DNA of 64,000 nt from Comamonadaceae bacterium CG12_big_fil_rev_8_21_14_0_65_59_15. GTDB taxonomy: Bacteria; Pseudomonadota; Gammaproteobacteria; Burkholderiales; Burkholderiaceae_C. The notes under the pieces were generated by a model. That model was not told the origin of the DNA, searched no databases, and worked only from the letters and a program-made list of their open reading frames with translations. Where the stretch lies: assembly GCA_002786915.1 (NCBI GenBank), contig PCUV01000086.1, positions 565 to 64,564 of the forward strand, read 5' to 3'. Shown one piece after another: positions 51,921 through 60,745 of this stretch (the stretch's first letter is position 1; the number at the start of each line of letters is the position of its first letter). Made by a program: the position numbers and the translations under genes.

Positions 51921-54566
51921 TCATTCGGTGGCTGGCGGGGTATCCTCGGCCGGGAGGTCGTCCGCGCCATCGGCCGCTGGGATGGCGTCGTTTTCCACGA
52001 TGCGTTGCAGACCGCTCAGGGTAGAGCCCGCGTCCAGCCCGATCAGCGTCACGCCTTGTGTGGCCCGGCCCAGCTCGCGGATTTCGCTCACGCGGGTACG
52101 CACCAGCACGCCGGTGTCGGTGATGAGCATGATCTCGTCGTCGGCGTGCACCAGCGTGGCCGCTACCACCTTGCCATTGCGCTCGCTCTGCTGGATCGCG
52201 ATCATGCCCTTGGTGCCACGACCGTGGCGCGTGTATTCGGCGATGCTGGTGCGCTTGCCGTAACCGTTTGCAGTGGCGGTCAAGACGCTTTGGGTTTCAT
52301 CTTCAGCCACCAGCATGGCGATCACGCTCTGGCCGTCTTCGAGCATCATGCCGCGCACGCCGCGCGCCTGACGGCCCATCGGGCGCACGTCGTTTTCGTC
52401 AAAGCGCACCGCTTTGCCGCCGTCGGAAAACAGCATCACGTCGTGCTGGCCGTCGGTCAGCGCCGCGCCAATCAGGTAGTCGCCGTCGTCCAGATCGACC
52501 GCGATGATGCCGGCCTTGCGCGGATTGCTGAATTCGTCCAGCGCTGTCTTCTTGACCGTGCCCATGCTGGTGGCCATGAACACGTAACGGTTGTCGGGGA
52601 AAGTGCGCGCTGCGCCGGTGAGCGCCAGCACCACGGTGACTTTTTCGCCCTCTTGCAGCGGAAACATGTTCACGATGGGCCGCCCGCGCGAGCCACGCGA
52701 GCCTTGCGGCACTTCCCACACCTTGAGCCAGTACAGCCGTCCGCGGTTGGAAAAACACAGGATGTAGTCGTGCGTGTTGGCAATGAAGAGCTGGTCTACC
52801 CAGTCGTCTTCTTTGGTAGCAGTAGCCTGTTTGCCGCGTCCGCCACGGCGCTGCGCGCGGTATTCGCTCAAGGGTTGACTCTTGATGTAGCCGCTGTGGC
52901 TGAGCGTGACCACCATGTCGGTGGGAGTGATCAGGTCTTCGGTGGACAGGTCGAACGATGAATGCTCCACCAGCGAGCGCCGTGCGCCCAGTTTGGTCTG
53001 GCCAAATTCGGTCTTGATGGCACCGAGTTCGTCTCCGATGATGACCGACACGCGCTCGGGCCGGGCCAGGATGTCGAGCAGGTTATCGATCTCGCCCATC
53101 ACCTCTTTGTACTCGGCCACGATCTTGTCCTGCTCCAGACCGGTCAGGCGTTGCAGGCGCATTTGCAGAATTTCACCGGCTTGCGTTTCGCTCAGGCGGT
53201 ACAGGCCGTCCTGGCCCATGCCAAACTGGCGCTCCAGCCCTTCGGGACGGTAATCGTCAGCGTTGACCATGCCGCCATCTGCGCGGGCGCGGGTGAGCAT
53301 CTCACGCACCAATTGGCTGTCCCAGGCGTGCGTCATCAACTCTGCCTTGGCCACCGGCGGGGTGGGCGACTCGCGGATGATGCGGATGAACTCATCGATG
53401 TTGGCCAAGGCGACGGCTAGGCCTTCAAGCACGTGGCCACGCTCGCGCGCCTTGCGCAGCTCGAACACGGTGCGCCGCGTAACGACTTCGCGGCGGTGGT
53501 TGATGAAGACCTCAATCAGGTCTTTCAGGTTGCACAGCTTGGGCTGGCCGTTGATCAGCGCCACCATGTTCATGCCGAACGTGTCTTGCAACTGGGTCTG
53601 CTTGTACAGATTGTTGAGCACCACCTCAGGCACTTCGCCACGCTTGAGTTCGATCACCAGGCGCATGCCCGATTTGTCCGATTCGTCTTGGATGTGGCTG
53701 ATGCCCTCGAGCTTTTTCTCGTGCACCAGTTCGGCCATGCGTTCTTGCAGGGTTTTTTTGTTCACCTGATACGGAATTTCATCGACGATGATCGACTGGC
53801 GCTGACCTTTGTCAATGTCTTCAAAATGGCACTTGGCGCGCATCACCACGCGACCGCGCCCGGTGCGGTAGCCTTCACGCACGCCTTCGATGCCGTAGAT
53901 GATGCCGGCGGTGGGAAAGTCGGGCGCCGGGACGATTTCCATCAGCTCATCGATGGATGCATCCGGGTTCTTCAGCAGGTGCAGGCAGGCATCCACCACT
54001 TCGTTGAGGTTGTGCGGCGGAATGTTGGTGGCCATGCCCACCGCAATGCCGGCGCTGCCGTTAACCAGCAGGTTGGGTAGCCGCGCGGGCAGTACCAGCG
54101 GTTCTTTTTCAGAGCCGTCGTAGTTGGGGCCGAAGTCAACGGTTTCCTTGTCGATGTCGGCCAGCATCTCATGCGCAATTTTGGCCAGCCGGATTTCGGT
54201 GTAACGCATCGCGGCGGCGCTGTCGCCATCGACGGACCCAAAGTTGCCTTGACCGTCCACCAGCATGTGGCGCAGGGAAAAATCCTGTGCCATGCGCACG
54301 ATGGTGTCATAGACCGCGCTGTCGCCGTGCGGGTGGTATTTACCAATCACGTCACCGACGATACGAGCCGACTTCTTGTACGCCTTGTTCCAGTCGTTGC
54401 CCAGCTCATGCATGGCGAACAACACGCGCCGGTGCACCGGTTTGAGTCCGTCGCGTGCGTCCGGCAGGGCGCGCCCCACGATCACGCTCATGGCGTAATC
54501 CAGGTAACTGCGGCGCATTTCGTCCGCAAGGCTGGTGGGCAGGGTATCTTTGGCGAATTGGGTCAT
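51921..54566 (-). CDS. gyrA: DNA gyrase subunit A
   Basis: An 881-residue subunit that cuts and rejoins DNA during supercoiling. The winged-helix part holds the catalytic Tyr in [19 protein letters not shown]. The quinolone-resistance region reads [20 protein letters not shown] with the susceptible-type Ser and Asp. The C-terminal beta-pinwheel carries the GyrA box QRRGGRGKQ. It is divergent from ompA with a 246-base spacer. Confidence 0.98.
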   Translation of the reverse strand: MTQFAKDTLPTSLADEMRRSYLDYAMSVIVGRALPDARDGLKPVHRRVLFAMHELGNDWNKAYKKSARIVGDVIGKYHPHGDSAVYDTIVRMAQDFSLRHMLVDGQGNFGSVDGDSAAAMRYTEIRLAKIAHEMLADIDKETVDFGPNYDGSEKEPLVLPARLPNLLVNGSAGIAVGMATNIPPHNLNEVVDACLHLLKNPDASIDELMEIVPAPDFPTAGIIYGIEGVREGYRTGRGRVVMRAKCHFEDIDKGQRQSIIVDEIPYQVNKKTLQERMAELVHEKKLEGISHIQDESDKSGMRLVIELKRGEVPEVVLNNLYKQTQLQDTFGMNMVALINGQPKLCNLKDLIEVFINHRREVVTRRTVFELRKARERGHVLEGLAVALANIDEFIRIIRESPTPPVAKAELMTHAWDSQLVREMLTRARADGGMVNADDYRPEGLERQFGMGQDGLYRLSETQAGEILQMRLQRLTGLEQDKIVAEYKEVMGEIDNLLDILARPERVSVIIGDELGAIKTEFGQTKLGARRSLVEHSSFDLSTEDLITPTDMVVTLSHSGYIKSQPLSEYRAQRRGGRGKQATATKEDDWVDQLFIANTHDYILCFSNRGRLYWLKVWEVPQGSRGSRGRPIVNMFPLQEGEKVTVVLALTGAARTFPDNRYVFMATSMGTVKKTALDEFSNPRKAGIIAVDLDDGDYLIGAALTDGQHDVMLFSDGGKAVRFDENDVRPMGRQARGVRGMMLEDGQSVIAMLVAEDETQSVLTATANGYGKRTSIAEYTRHGRGTKGMIAIQQSERNGKVVAATLVHADDEIMLITDTGVLVRTRVSEIRELGRATQGVTLIGLDAGSTLSGLQRIVENDAIPAADGADDLPAEDTPPATE

Positions 54567-54812
54567 GGGCGGGGATTGGGTCAGGCAAATCGAGGTGGAT
54601 CGGTCATTTTAAGCGGTGACGATGTGGCTGTCGGGCAACGATCTTGTCAAATTTTGGTTCCCTTTTTCCTTGGACTGCGTTGTGTGTTCTGGCGTACAGT
54701 TGCCCCAGTTGGCGTTGTGGCACAATGAATCCAACGTCCAGTTTGGATAGCATATTGGTCGTGCGTTTTTAGTTCCCGCCGCTTTGCTGCGGCCTTTTCC
54801 TTTAGGAGAATC

Positions 54813-55475
54813 ATGAAAAAGTTGAATAAATTGACGATGTTGATCGCCACCGCAGCTCTGGCCACTGTAGCAAGTGCCCAGTCGATTGACAACTGGCGTG
54901 CTGCCGATGGCACGGTGTGGAAGAACGGTACCAATGAATTGTGCTGGCGCGATGCCAACTGGACACCTGCCACGGCCGCTGTAGGCTGTGATGGCGCGAT
55001 CGTTGCGCCCAAGGCAGCTCCGGCCCCGGCACCTGCTGCCGCACCGGCACCGGCACCTGCACCCGTGGCTGCGCCTGCTCCCCAACCTGCTCCGGCACCT
55101 GTTGTGGCCCCTGCCGCTCCGGCCAAAGTGACCTACGCTGCCGATGCTTTCTTTGCTTTCGACAAGGCCGTGCTTAAGCCGGAAGGCAAAGCCAAGCTGG
55201 ACGATTTGGTGGGCAAGGTGAAAGGCATCAATCTCGAAGTCATCATTGCCGTTGGTCACACCGATGCAACCGGTCCTGACGGCTACAACCAAAAACTGTC
55301 TGTCAAACGTTCGGAAGCTGTCAAGGCTTACTTGGTGTCCAAGGGCATTGAAAAGAACCGTGTGTATACCGAAGGCAAGGGTGAAGCCCAGCCTGTGGCA
55401 GACAACAAGACATCCTCTGGCCGCGCCAAGAACCGCCGTGTTGAAGTTGAGGTGGTTGGTACGCGTAGCAAGTAA
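54813..55475 (+). CDS. ompA: OmpA-family outer-membrane/peptidoglycan-binding protein
   Basis: A 220-residue exported protein: signal peptide MKKLNKLTMLIATAALATVA ending SAQS, a short Cys-containing N-terminal region (NELCWRDANWTPATAAVGCD), an Ala/Pro-rich linker at about residues 69-108, and an OmpA C-terminal domain (AADAFFAFDKAVLKPEGKAK, VGHTDATGPDGYNQKLSVKR, GKGEAQPVADN, AKNRRVEVEV). It lacks the 8-strand barrel of E. coli OmpA, so it probably sits in the periplasm or is tethered through peptidoglycan. AGGAG precedes the ATG by four bases. Strong terminator downstream. Confidence 0.93.
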   Translation: MKKLNKLTMLIATAALATVASAQSIDNWRAADGTVWKNGTNELCWRDANWTPATAAVGCDGAIVAPKAAPAPAPAAAPAPAPAPVAAPAPQPAPAPVVAPAAPAKVTYAADAFFAFDKAVLKPEGKAKLDDLVGKVKGINLEVIIAVGHTDATGPDGYNQKLSVKRSEAVKAYLVSKGIEKNRVYTEGKGEAQPVADNKTSSGRAKNRRVEVEVVGTRSK

Positions 55476-55490
55476 GCTGTCTGTACCCTG

Positions 55491-55520
55491 CAAAAAAACC
55501 CGCTACGGCGGGTTTTTTTG
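55491..55520 (+). terminator. Rho-independent terminator after ompA
   Basis: AAAAAAACCCGC, loop TACG, GCGGGTTTTTTT: a near-perfect stem followed by a T run, 15 bases after the ompA stop. Confidence 0.95.
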
Positions 55521-55704
55521 TGCCTTGCCATCGGGCGTGGATGTCAGATGGCCATTACTTGAATTTTTTTGCGCCAACGCAAGACAGTTCGCGAAGAGGC
55601 GACAAAACCTAGGGATTACCCTAAAATCCGCACACATTCAAACGGGTGCCAAACGCTGCTGGCGTCGCCCACGGACACAAGCACGCCATTCAACGCTCAC
55701 TCTC

Positions 55705-56109
55705 ATGCACGATGATTTCAACCTGCGACTGACCACCTCGCTAGAGGCGCTCAGTGCCCGTATCGCCCGGCTGGCAATCGGGTTGGGTGTTGACATGGAC
55801 AATGCCCAGGCATTTGACGCCATCTTGTCACAACCGACAGCGGCGTTTGTGCCTGAAGAGCGCAGAAATAGCGTTGCCGGCACGGTGGCCGTACCGACAC
55901 CTTCGGTGGACCGACGCGTCGCGCATCTGAAAGAAGAACTGCGCGCATTGGTGGTGTTGCGCTACCACTTGGAACGCACCAGTATTGAGAACGGTGGTCT
56001 GCAGGTCACACGCGAGATGTTGGAGCAGGCGCACAAACACTTGTTGGCGCAGGGTTTCAAGCCTGGTGCCGACGGATGGCACACCAAAGACTGGCAGCCG
56101 CTGGGTTAG
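55705..56109 (+). CDS. Hypothetical protein
   Basis: A 134-residue soluble protein starting MHDDFNLRLTTSLEALSARI. It looks largely helical, with a central Pro-containing stretch (PEERRNSVAGTVAVPTPSVD) and a C-terminal helix-rich region (HLKEELRALVVLRYHLERTS, LEQAHKHLLAQGFKPGADGW). The frame extends upstream into ompA but that part is out of frame with any gene. I assign no function. It lies 23 bases before the MaoC-Pta gene, so it may be co-transcribed with the acetate pathway genes. Confidence 0.75.
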   Translation: MHDDFNLRLTTSLEALSARIARLAIGLGVDMDNAQAFDAILSQPTAAFVPEERRNSVAGTVAVPTPSVDRRVAHLKEELRALVVLRYHLERTSIENGGLQVTREMLEQAHKHLLAQGFKPGADGWHTKDWQPLG

Positions 56110-56132
56110 TTTTATTTTTTGAGTCCAATATC

Positions 56133-57554
56133 ATGAACATCGAGATTGACAACGAACTGATTGAAAATTTTGTTTTTGACGAGATTACGTTGGGACAGTC
56201 GGCGCGTTTGCTGCGCACCTTGACGCTGGAAGATATCCGGGCTTTTGCCGCTGTCTCGGGCGATACCAATCCAGCGCACCTTGATCCCGAATACGCCAGC
56301 GACACCCTGTTTCACGGCGTTATTGCGCATGGCATGTGGAGCGGTGCGCTGATTTCGGCTTTGCTGGGCACACAATTTCCGGGCCCCGGCACAATTTATC
56401 TGGACCAGGCGTTGCATTTCGCCAAGCCGGTGCGGGTGGGAGACACACTGACCGTCACTGTTACGGTGAGCTCCAAGAATGCCCAGGACCACAGTCTGGA
56501 GCTGGACTGTCAGGTGCTCAACCAGCGCGGTGTTTGTGTTCTGAGTGGCACTGCGCGGGTACTCGCGCCGATGACCAAAGTGCGCTTGCCGCGCATGCAG
56601 GCGCCACAAATTCAGCTCTTTGATCCGCAGGAGCGATTCAAACAACTGCTGGCACTTGGTCAGGATCTGACGGCGGTACGGTGCGCCGTGGTGCATCCCT
56701 GCGATGCCGGATCACTGAGCGGTGCTATGGACGCCGCGCGCTTCGGGCTCATTGTGCCGGTGCTGATCGGACCAGAAGAGCGGATACGCCACGTAGCGCA
56801 AGCTGCTGGCATTGATCTCAATGGAACCGAAATCGTGCCTCTGCCGCACAGCCATGCCGCTGCTGACACGGCCGCTGCCATGGCGGCCAAGGGTGAAGTC
56901 GAGATGCTGATGAAGGGCAGCCTGCACACCGACGAGCTGATCAAAGCCGTGCTGGCGCAGCCCACGCTGCGCACCGGGCGTCGCATGTCGCACGTGTTCC
57001 GGTTTGATGTGCCGCTGTATCACAAGCCGCTGTTGATTACCGATGCGGCGCTGAACATTCGACCGTCGTTGCAAGATAAAATTGACATCACGCAAAACGC
57101 CATCGACTTTGCCCGCATCATGGGCGTCAAAACACCCAAGGTAGCCATTTTGTCGGCGGTGGAAGTGGTCAACCCCGGTATTCCCTCGACTATCGATGCG
57201 GCTGCGCTGTGCAAGATGGCCGACCGTGGCCAGATCACGGGTGGCGTGCTGGACGGTCCGCTGGCGTTTGACAACGCGATTTCGATGGCGGCCGCCGAAA
57301 TCAAGCACATCAATTCACCCGTGGCCGGGCACGCTGATATCTTTCTGGTGCCAGACCTGGAAAGCGGCAACATGCTGGCCAAACAGCTCGAGTACCTGGC
57401 CGGGGCCAGCGGCTCCGGGCTGGTCTTGGGTGCACGCGTGCCGATTGCGTTGACCAGCCGTGCCGAAGGCCCGTCCAACCGGGTCGCCTCTGCGCTGCTG
57501 GGCTTGCTGGTGGCCCATAACGCGCGGCGCACGCAGGCGCGCGTGGTCTGGTAG
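56133..57554 (+). CDS. Fused MaoC-like (R)-hydratase / phosphate acetyl- or butyryltransferase
   Basis: A 473-residue fusion. Residues 1 to about 150 form a hot-dog MaoC domain (LTLEDIRAFAAVSGDTNPAH then LDPEYASDTLFHGVIAHGMW, with the catalytic Asp/His). From about 165 a PTA/PTB domain follows (GSLSGAMDAARFGLIVPVLI, MKGSLHTDELIKAVL, LLITDAALNIRPSLQDKIDI, GSGLVLGARVPIALTSRAEG). It should interconvert an acyl-CoA and acyl phosphate, next to acetate kinase, which then yields ATP. The start at 56133 (MNIEIDNELIENFVFDEITL) is chosen over an upstream ATG inside the previous gene. The role of the hydratase half (for example beta-oxidation or polyhydroxyalkanoate supply) is inferred. Confidence 0.93.
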   Translation: MNIEIDNELIENFVFDEITLGQSARLLRTLTLEDIRAFAAVSGDTNPAHLDPEYASDTLFHGVIAHGMWSGALISALLGTQFPGPGTIYLDQALHFAKPVRVGDTLTVTVTVSSKNAQDHSLELDCQVLNQRGVCVLSGTARVLAPMTKVRLPRMQAPQIQLFDPQERFKQLLALGQDLTAVRCAVVHPCDAGSLSGAMDAARFGLIVPVLIGPEERIRHVAQAAGIDLNGTEIVPLPHSHAAADTAAAMAAKGEVEMLMKGSLHTDELIKAVLAQPTLRTGRRMSHVFRFDVPLYHKPLLITDAALNIRPSLQDKIDITQNAIDFARIMGVKTPKVAILSAVEVVNPGIPSTIDAAALCKMADRGQITGGVLDGPLAFDNAISMAAAEIKHINSPVAGHADIFLVPDLESGNMLAKQLEYLAGASGSGLVLGARVPIALTSRAEGPSNRVASALLGLLVAHNARRTQARVVW

Positions 57555-57563
57555 GCGCACGGC

Positions 57564-58766
57564 ATGGCTATTCTGTCTGTCAATGCGGGGTCTTCCTCGC
57601 TCAAATTTGCGCTCTATCCATTGCACCAGGGGCAGGTTCAGCCGCAGATTCTCAGCGGACTCATCGAAGGTCTGGAGCCGGGTGGTGCGCCGCACATGCG
57701 CTGGACGTACCAAGACCAGACCGGGCAGCGGTCGCTGGCCCTGCAGGGCGATCATGTGTTTCGCCAGGCGTTGCACGGCTTGCGTGATTTACTCACGCAG
57801 TTGCCGGGTGTGCCAACGCTGGCGGCGGTCGCACACCGGGTGGTTCATGGCGGCGCGATGTACCGCGCCAGTGTGATCGTCACTGACGAGGTGCTGGCGC
57901 AGCTGACGCGCTTGAATTCACTCGCCCCGTTGCACCAGCCGCATAACCTGGAGGGTGTCCGTGCCTTTCGCGACGCTTTTGCAGGGCTGCCGCAAATCGC
58001 TTGTTTTGACACCGCTTTTCACAACACCCTGCCCGAGCTTGAATACCGTTTTGCGCTGCCGCAGGCCCTGTATGACCAGGGGCTGCGCCGCTACGGGTTT
58101 CATGGCCTGTCTTACCAGTATGTGATGGCCACGCTGGAGCATTGCTCCAGTCGTGCCAATGGCCGTGTGCTGATGGCGCACTTGGGCAACGGCGCCAGTC
58201 TGTGTGCCGCGCTGGGGGGCAAGAGCCGCGCCACCACCATGGGATTTTCGGCGCTGGACGGCCTGATGATGGGCACACGTACCGGCTCGCTGGATGCCGG
58301 TGTCATCCTTTATCTGCTGGAACAAGGCTGGGACCATGATCGCTTGCAAAAGCTGCTGTACAAGCAGAGCGGGTTGCTGGGGGTGTCGGGTATTTCTGCG
58401 GACATGCGGTGCCTGCGCGGTGATGCCGGGACCAACGTCAATGCCCAATTGGCAATTGACCTTTTTACTTACCGTGTGGTTAGGGAAAGCGGCGCGCTGG
58501 CGGCCAGCATGCAAGGTCTGGATGTGCTTACGTTCAGCGGTGGCATTGGCGAGCACGATGCCGCTCTGCGCGCGCAAGTGGGGCAGCAACTGCGCTGGAT
58601 GGGCGTGTTGCTGGATCAGCAACGCAACGCACTGGCAACCGGCGACACGTTGATGGCCATTCACGCGCCACAGAGCCAAGTCGAAGTCTGGGTGGTCCCC
58701 ACGGACGAAGGTGTGGTCGCGGCCCGCGAGGCGGCGCAACTGGTGTGGCCGGTGCACGTTGCCTGA
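57564..58766 (+). CDS. ackA: Acetate kinase
   Basis: A 400-residue ASKHA-fold kinase. It begins MAILSVNAGSSSLKFALYPL and shows VAHRVVHGGAMYRA, FDTAFHNTLPELEYRFALPQ, RRYGFHGLSYQYVMATLE, LMAHLGNGASLCAALGGKSR, GLMMGTRTGSLDAGVILYLL and LTFSGGIGEHDAALRAQVGQ. Nine bases after the MaoC-Pta gene, so the two form an operon for acyl phosphate and ATP formation. Confidence 0.97.
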   Translation: MAILSVNAGSSSLKFALYPLHQGQVQPQILSGLIEGLEPGGAPHMRWTYQDQTGQRSLALQGDHVFRQALHGLRDLLTQLPGVPTLAAVAHRVVHGGAMYRASVIVTDEVLAQLTRLNSLAPLHQPHNLEGVRAFRDAFAGLPQIACFDTAFHNTLPELEYRFALPQALYDQGLRRYGFHGLSYQYVMATLEHCSSRANGRVLMAHLGNGASLCAALGGKSRATTMGFSALDGLMMGTRTGSLDAGVILYLLEQGWDHDRLQKLLYKQSGLLGVSGISADMRCLRGDAGTNVNAQLAIDLFTYRVVRESGALAASMQGLDVLTFSGGIGEHDAALRAQVGQQLRWMGVLLDQQRNALATGDTLMAIHAPQSQVEVWVVPTDEGVVAAREAAQLVWPVHVA

Positions 58767-58779
58767 GGTCTGTTGCCCT

Positions 58780-59523
58780 ATGCAGTGGCAGGATGTTCTC
58801 TACACGCAGGGCTTTGGCACGCGGCGAGTTTGCGCTGGTTTGATCGAGCAGGGGCTGGTTTCCTTTTATGATGAAAATAAGGCTCTATCCCTTGTAGAAC
58901 ATGCGCAAGAAGCTCTTATAAACAGAGCAAATCAACTGCACTTCAGGGTGCAGGGCGTGGACTGGCGCTACGCAGAAAAAGCCTATATCCTGCTGCACAA
59001 ACCGGCCGGCACCGAGTGTTCGCAAAAACCCTCCACCTACCCCAGCGTCTATACCCTGCTGCCCGCGCCGTTGCGTCAGCGCCCGCAAAAAGGGTCGGTG
59101 CAGGGGGTGCAAGCGGTAGGGCGGCTGGATCAGGACACCACGGGCATGCTGTTGTTGACCGACGACGGTCAATTCATCCATCGCATGAGTTCGCCTCGGC
59201 ACCATGTGCCCAAGGTGTATGAGGTTACCGTCAAGCACCCGCTTGAAGAGTCCCAGATCAAGCGGCTCTTGGACGGAGTGGTACTCGACGACGACCCGCG
59301 GCCCGTCAGTGCGGCTGCGTGCGAGGCAATCTCCAATCACCAGCTCAGTTTGACACTCACGCAAGGCAAGTACCACCAGGTCAAACGTATGGTTGCGGCC
59401 GTTGGCAATCGGGTCGAAGCCTTGCATCGGTCGCAGATCGGTGGTTTGCACCTGCCCGAGGATCTGGCGCCGGGTCAGTGGCGCTGGCTGGAAGCGGCTG
59501 ACCTGGCGCTCATCCAGCCTTGA
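58780..59523 (+). CDS. rsuA: RsuA-family rRNA pseudouridine synthase with a repeat insertion
   Basis: A 247-residue enzyme. An N-terminal S4 domain (MQWQDVLYTQGFGTRRVCAG) precedes the catalytic domain with YILLHKPAGTECSQK, the catalytic Asp in AVGRLDQDTTGMLLLTDDGQ, and TLTQGKYHQVKRMVAAVGNR. It most likely modifies U516 of 16S rRNA. Between the S4 part and the catalytic domain, at about residues 30-47 (YDENKALSLVEHAQEALI), the codons belong to an interspersed repeat. The start at 58780 is chosen because the upstream frame lies in ackA. Confidence 0.92.
   Translation: MQWQDVLYTQGFGTRRVCAGLIEQGLVSFYDENKALSLVEHAQEALINRANQLHFRVQGVDWRYAEKAYILLHKPAGTECSQKPSTYPSVYTLLPAPLRQRPQKGSVQGVQAVGRLDQDTTGMLLLTDDGQFIHRMSSPRHHVPKVYEVTVKHPLEESQIKRLLDGVVLDDDPRPVSAAACEAISNHQLSLTLTQGKYHQVKRMVAAVGNRVEALHRSQIGGLHLPEDLAPGQWRWLEAADLALIQP
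58866..58925 (+). repeat. Interspersed repeat copy inside the rsuA gene
   Basis: TATGATGAAAATAAGGCTCT, ATCCCTTGTAGAACATGCGC, AAGAAGCTCTTATAAACAGA match the interspersed repeat end to end and remain in frame. Confidence 0.88.
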
Positions 59524-59532
59524 ACCACTTCC

Positions 59533-59585
59533 ATATTTCATAGCTGCCAGCGCTTGCTTTATAAGGGCTACAGCCTGTTTTGCTG
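59533..59585 (-). repeat. Interspersed repeat copy after rsuA
   Basis: On the plus strand ATTTCATAGCTGCCAGCGCT, TGCTTTATAAGGGCTACAGC, CTGTTTTGCT, the reverse complement of the interspersed repeat. It starts about ten bases after the rsuA stop. Confidence 0.82.
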
Positions 59586-59615
59586 CAAGGTCTGTGAAAC
59601 CGGACACGGGTGAGG

Positions 59616-59743
59616 CAGGGTGATTGGGTCAGGCGACCGGGCTTTGGGGCGAAATGCGTGCGCCTGAGGTGCTGGCGTGTTCAGGCCTCAGTTTCGCGCG
59701 TGCTTTCGCCCCAAAACCGCATGCGCCTGGCCCAGTCGCCCTG
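59616..59743. other. Long nested inverted repeat in the rsuA/EI24 gap
   Basis: CAGGGTGATTGGGTCAGGCG (59616-59635) pairs with CGCCTGGCCCAGTCGCCCTG (59724-59743), three mismatches in twenty. Inside, TTTGGGGCGAAA pairs with TTTCGCCCCAAAA, and at the tip GCCTGA pairs with TCAGGC. The whole makes a hairpin of about 128 bases. Together with the repeat upstream this accounts for most of the 327-base gap 59524-59850; no gene was found in it. Confidence 0.75.
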
Positions 59744-59851
59744 CCGTGCGTCGATGTCTTCGTGCATACATCACTCTGAACCGCGCTCCGAGCGACAGCG
59801 GACTTCGCCGACCTTCTCATGCTGCCTATGTAGCCAATCCAGCGCTCGGGT

Positions 59852-60745
59852 ATGCTTGATGCCATGCACTTGCTGTTTGATTCTTTCTGGCGCGCGTTGG
59901 TCGATTGCCTACGGCCCAAAGTCATGCTGCTGTCGCTGGCACCGTTGGCGCTGATGGTGGCGTTGGCGTTGGGGCTGGGTTATCTGTACTGGGACAGCGC
60001 TGTGGCGGTGCTGCGTGCGCAGTTGGGCGCATCCTGGCTGCTGGCTACGCTCTCGGGCTGGTTTCGGTTGAGCGGGCCGGAGGCCATCAACGCCTATCTG
60101 GCGCCGTTGGTGCTGGTGTTTGTGGCAGCGCCGCTGCTGGTGGTGGTGTCCTTGTTACTGGTGTCGTTGCTGATGACACCGGCCTTGACCGAGATGGTCG
60201 CCAACCGACGCTTTGCCGCCTTGCAACGCAAACAGGGGGCGACGCTGCTCGCTAGCCTGAGCTGGTCGCTGCTGTCCAGCGTGCTCGCCATGCTGGCGTT
60301 GGTGGTGTCGGTGCCATTGTGGCTGGTACCCCCGTTGGTGTTGGTGTTGCCACCCTTGATCTGGGGTTGGCTGACTTACCGTGTGATGACTTTTGACGCC
60401 TTGGCAGCGCATGCCAGCGCCGATGAGCGCAAAGAAGTCTTCAGGCGTCATCGCCTGGTGTTGTTGGGTATCGGTGTTTTTTGTGGTTATCTGGGGGCCG
60501 CACCCAGCGTGATCTGGGCTTCGGGCGTGCTGTTTGCTGCCGCTTTTGTGGTGCTGGTGCCGCTGGGCGTGTGGCTTTACACCTTGGTGTTTGCGTTTTC
60601 GTCGCTGTGGTTCGTTCACTTTGGCCTGGGTGCGCTGCAGGCACTGCGCCAGGAGCGTGCGGCGCGACCCGAGCGACGCGTCCAGACGCCGCAGGCGCTA
60701 CCATTAAGCCATGACGCATCCAACCCAAGCTCTCCTACCGACTGA
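59852..60745 (+). CDS. EI24/CysZ-like integral membrane protein
   Basis: A 297-residue protein with five or more hydrophobic segments (VMLLSLAPLALMVALALGLG, LVLVFVAAPLLVVVSLLLVS, LAMLALVVSVPLWLVPPLVL, FAAAFVVLVPLGVWLYTLVF). The pattern and the WGWLTYRVMTFDALA stretch fit EI24-domain proteins related to the sulfate transporter CysZ. No cysteine genes are adjacent. ATG at 59852 or 59864 could be the start. Its last 35 bases overlap the next gene. Confidence 0.8.
   Translation: MLDAMHLLFDSFWRALVDCLRPKVMLLSLAPLALMVALALGLGYLYWDSAVAVLRAQLGASWLLATLSGWFRLSGPEAINAYLAPLVLVFVAAPLLVVVSLLLVSLLMTPALTEMVANRRFAALQRKQGATLLASLSWSLLSSVLAMLALVVSVPLWLVPPLVLVLPPLIWGWLTYRVMTFDALAAHASADERKEVFRRHRLVLLGIGVFCGYLGAAPSVIWASGVLFAAAFVVLVPLGVWLYTLVFAFSSLWFVHFGLGALQALRQERAARPERRVQTPQALPLSHDASNPSSPTD

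Noticed and set aside
54609..55493. Minus-strand open frame of 294 codons across ompA
   Set aside because: It is fully antisense to a well-supported OmpA gene with ribosome binding site, signal peptide and terminator; its Gly/Arg/Ser-rich part is the mirror of the Ala/Pro linker.
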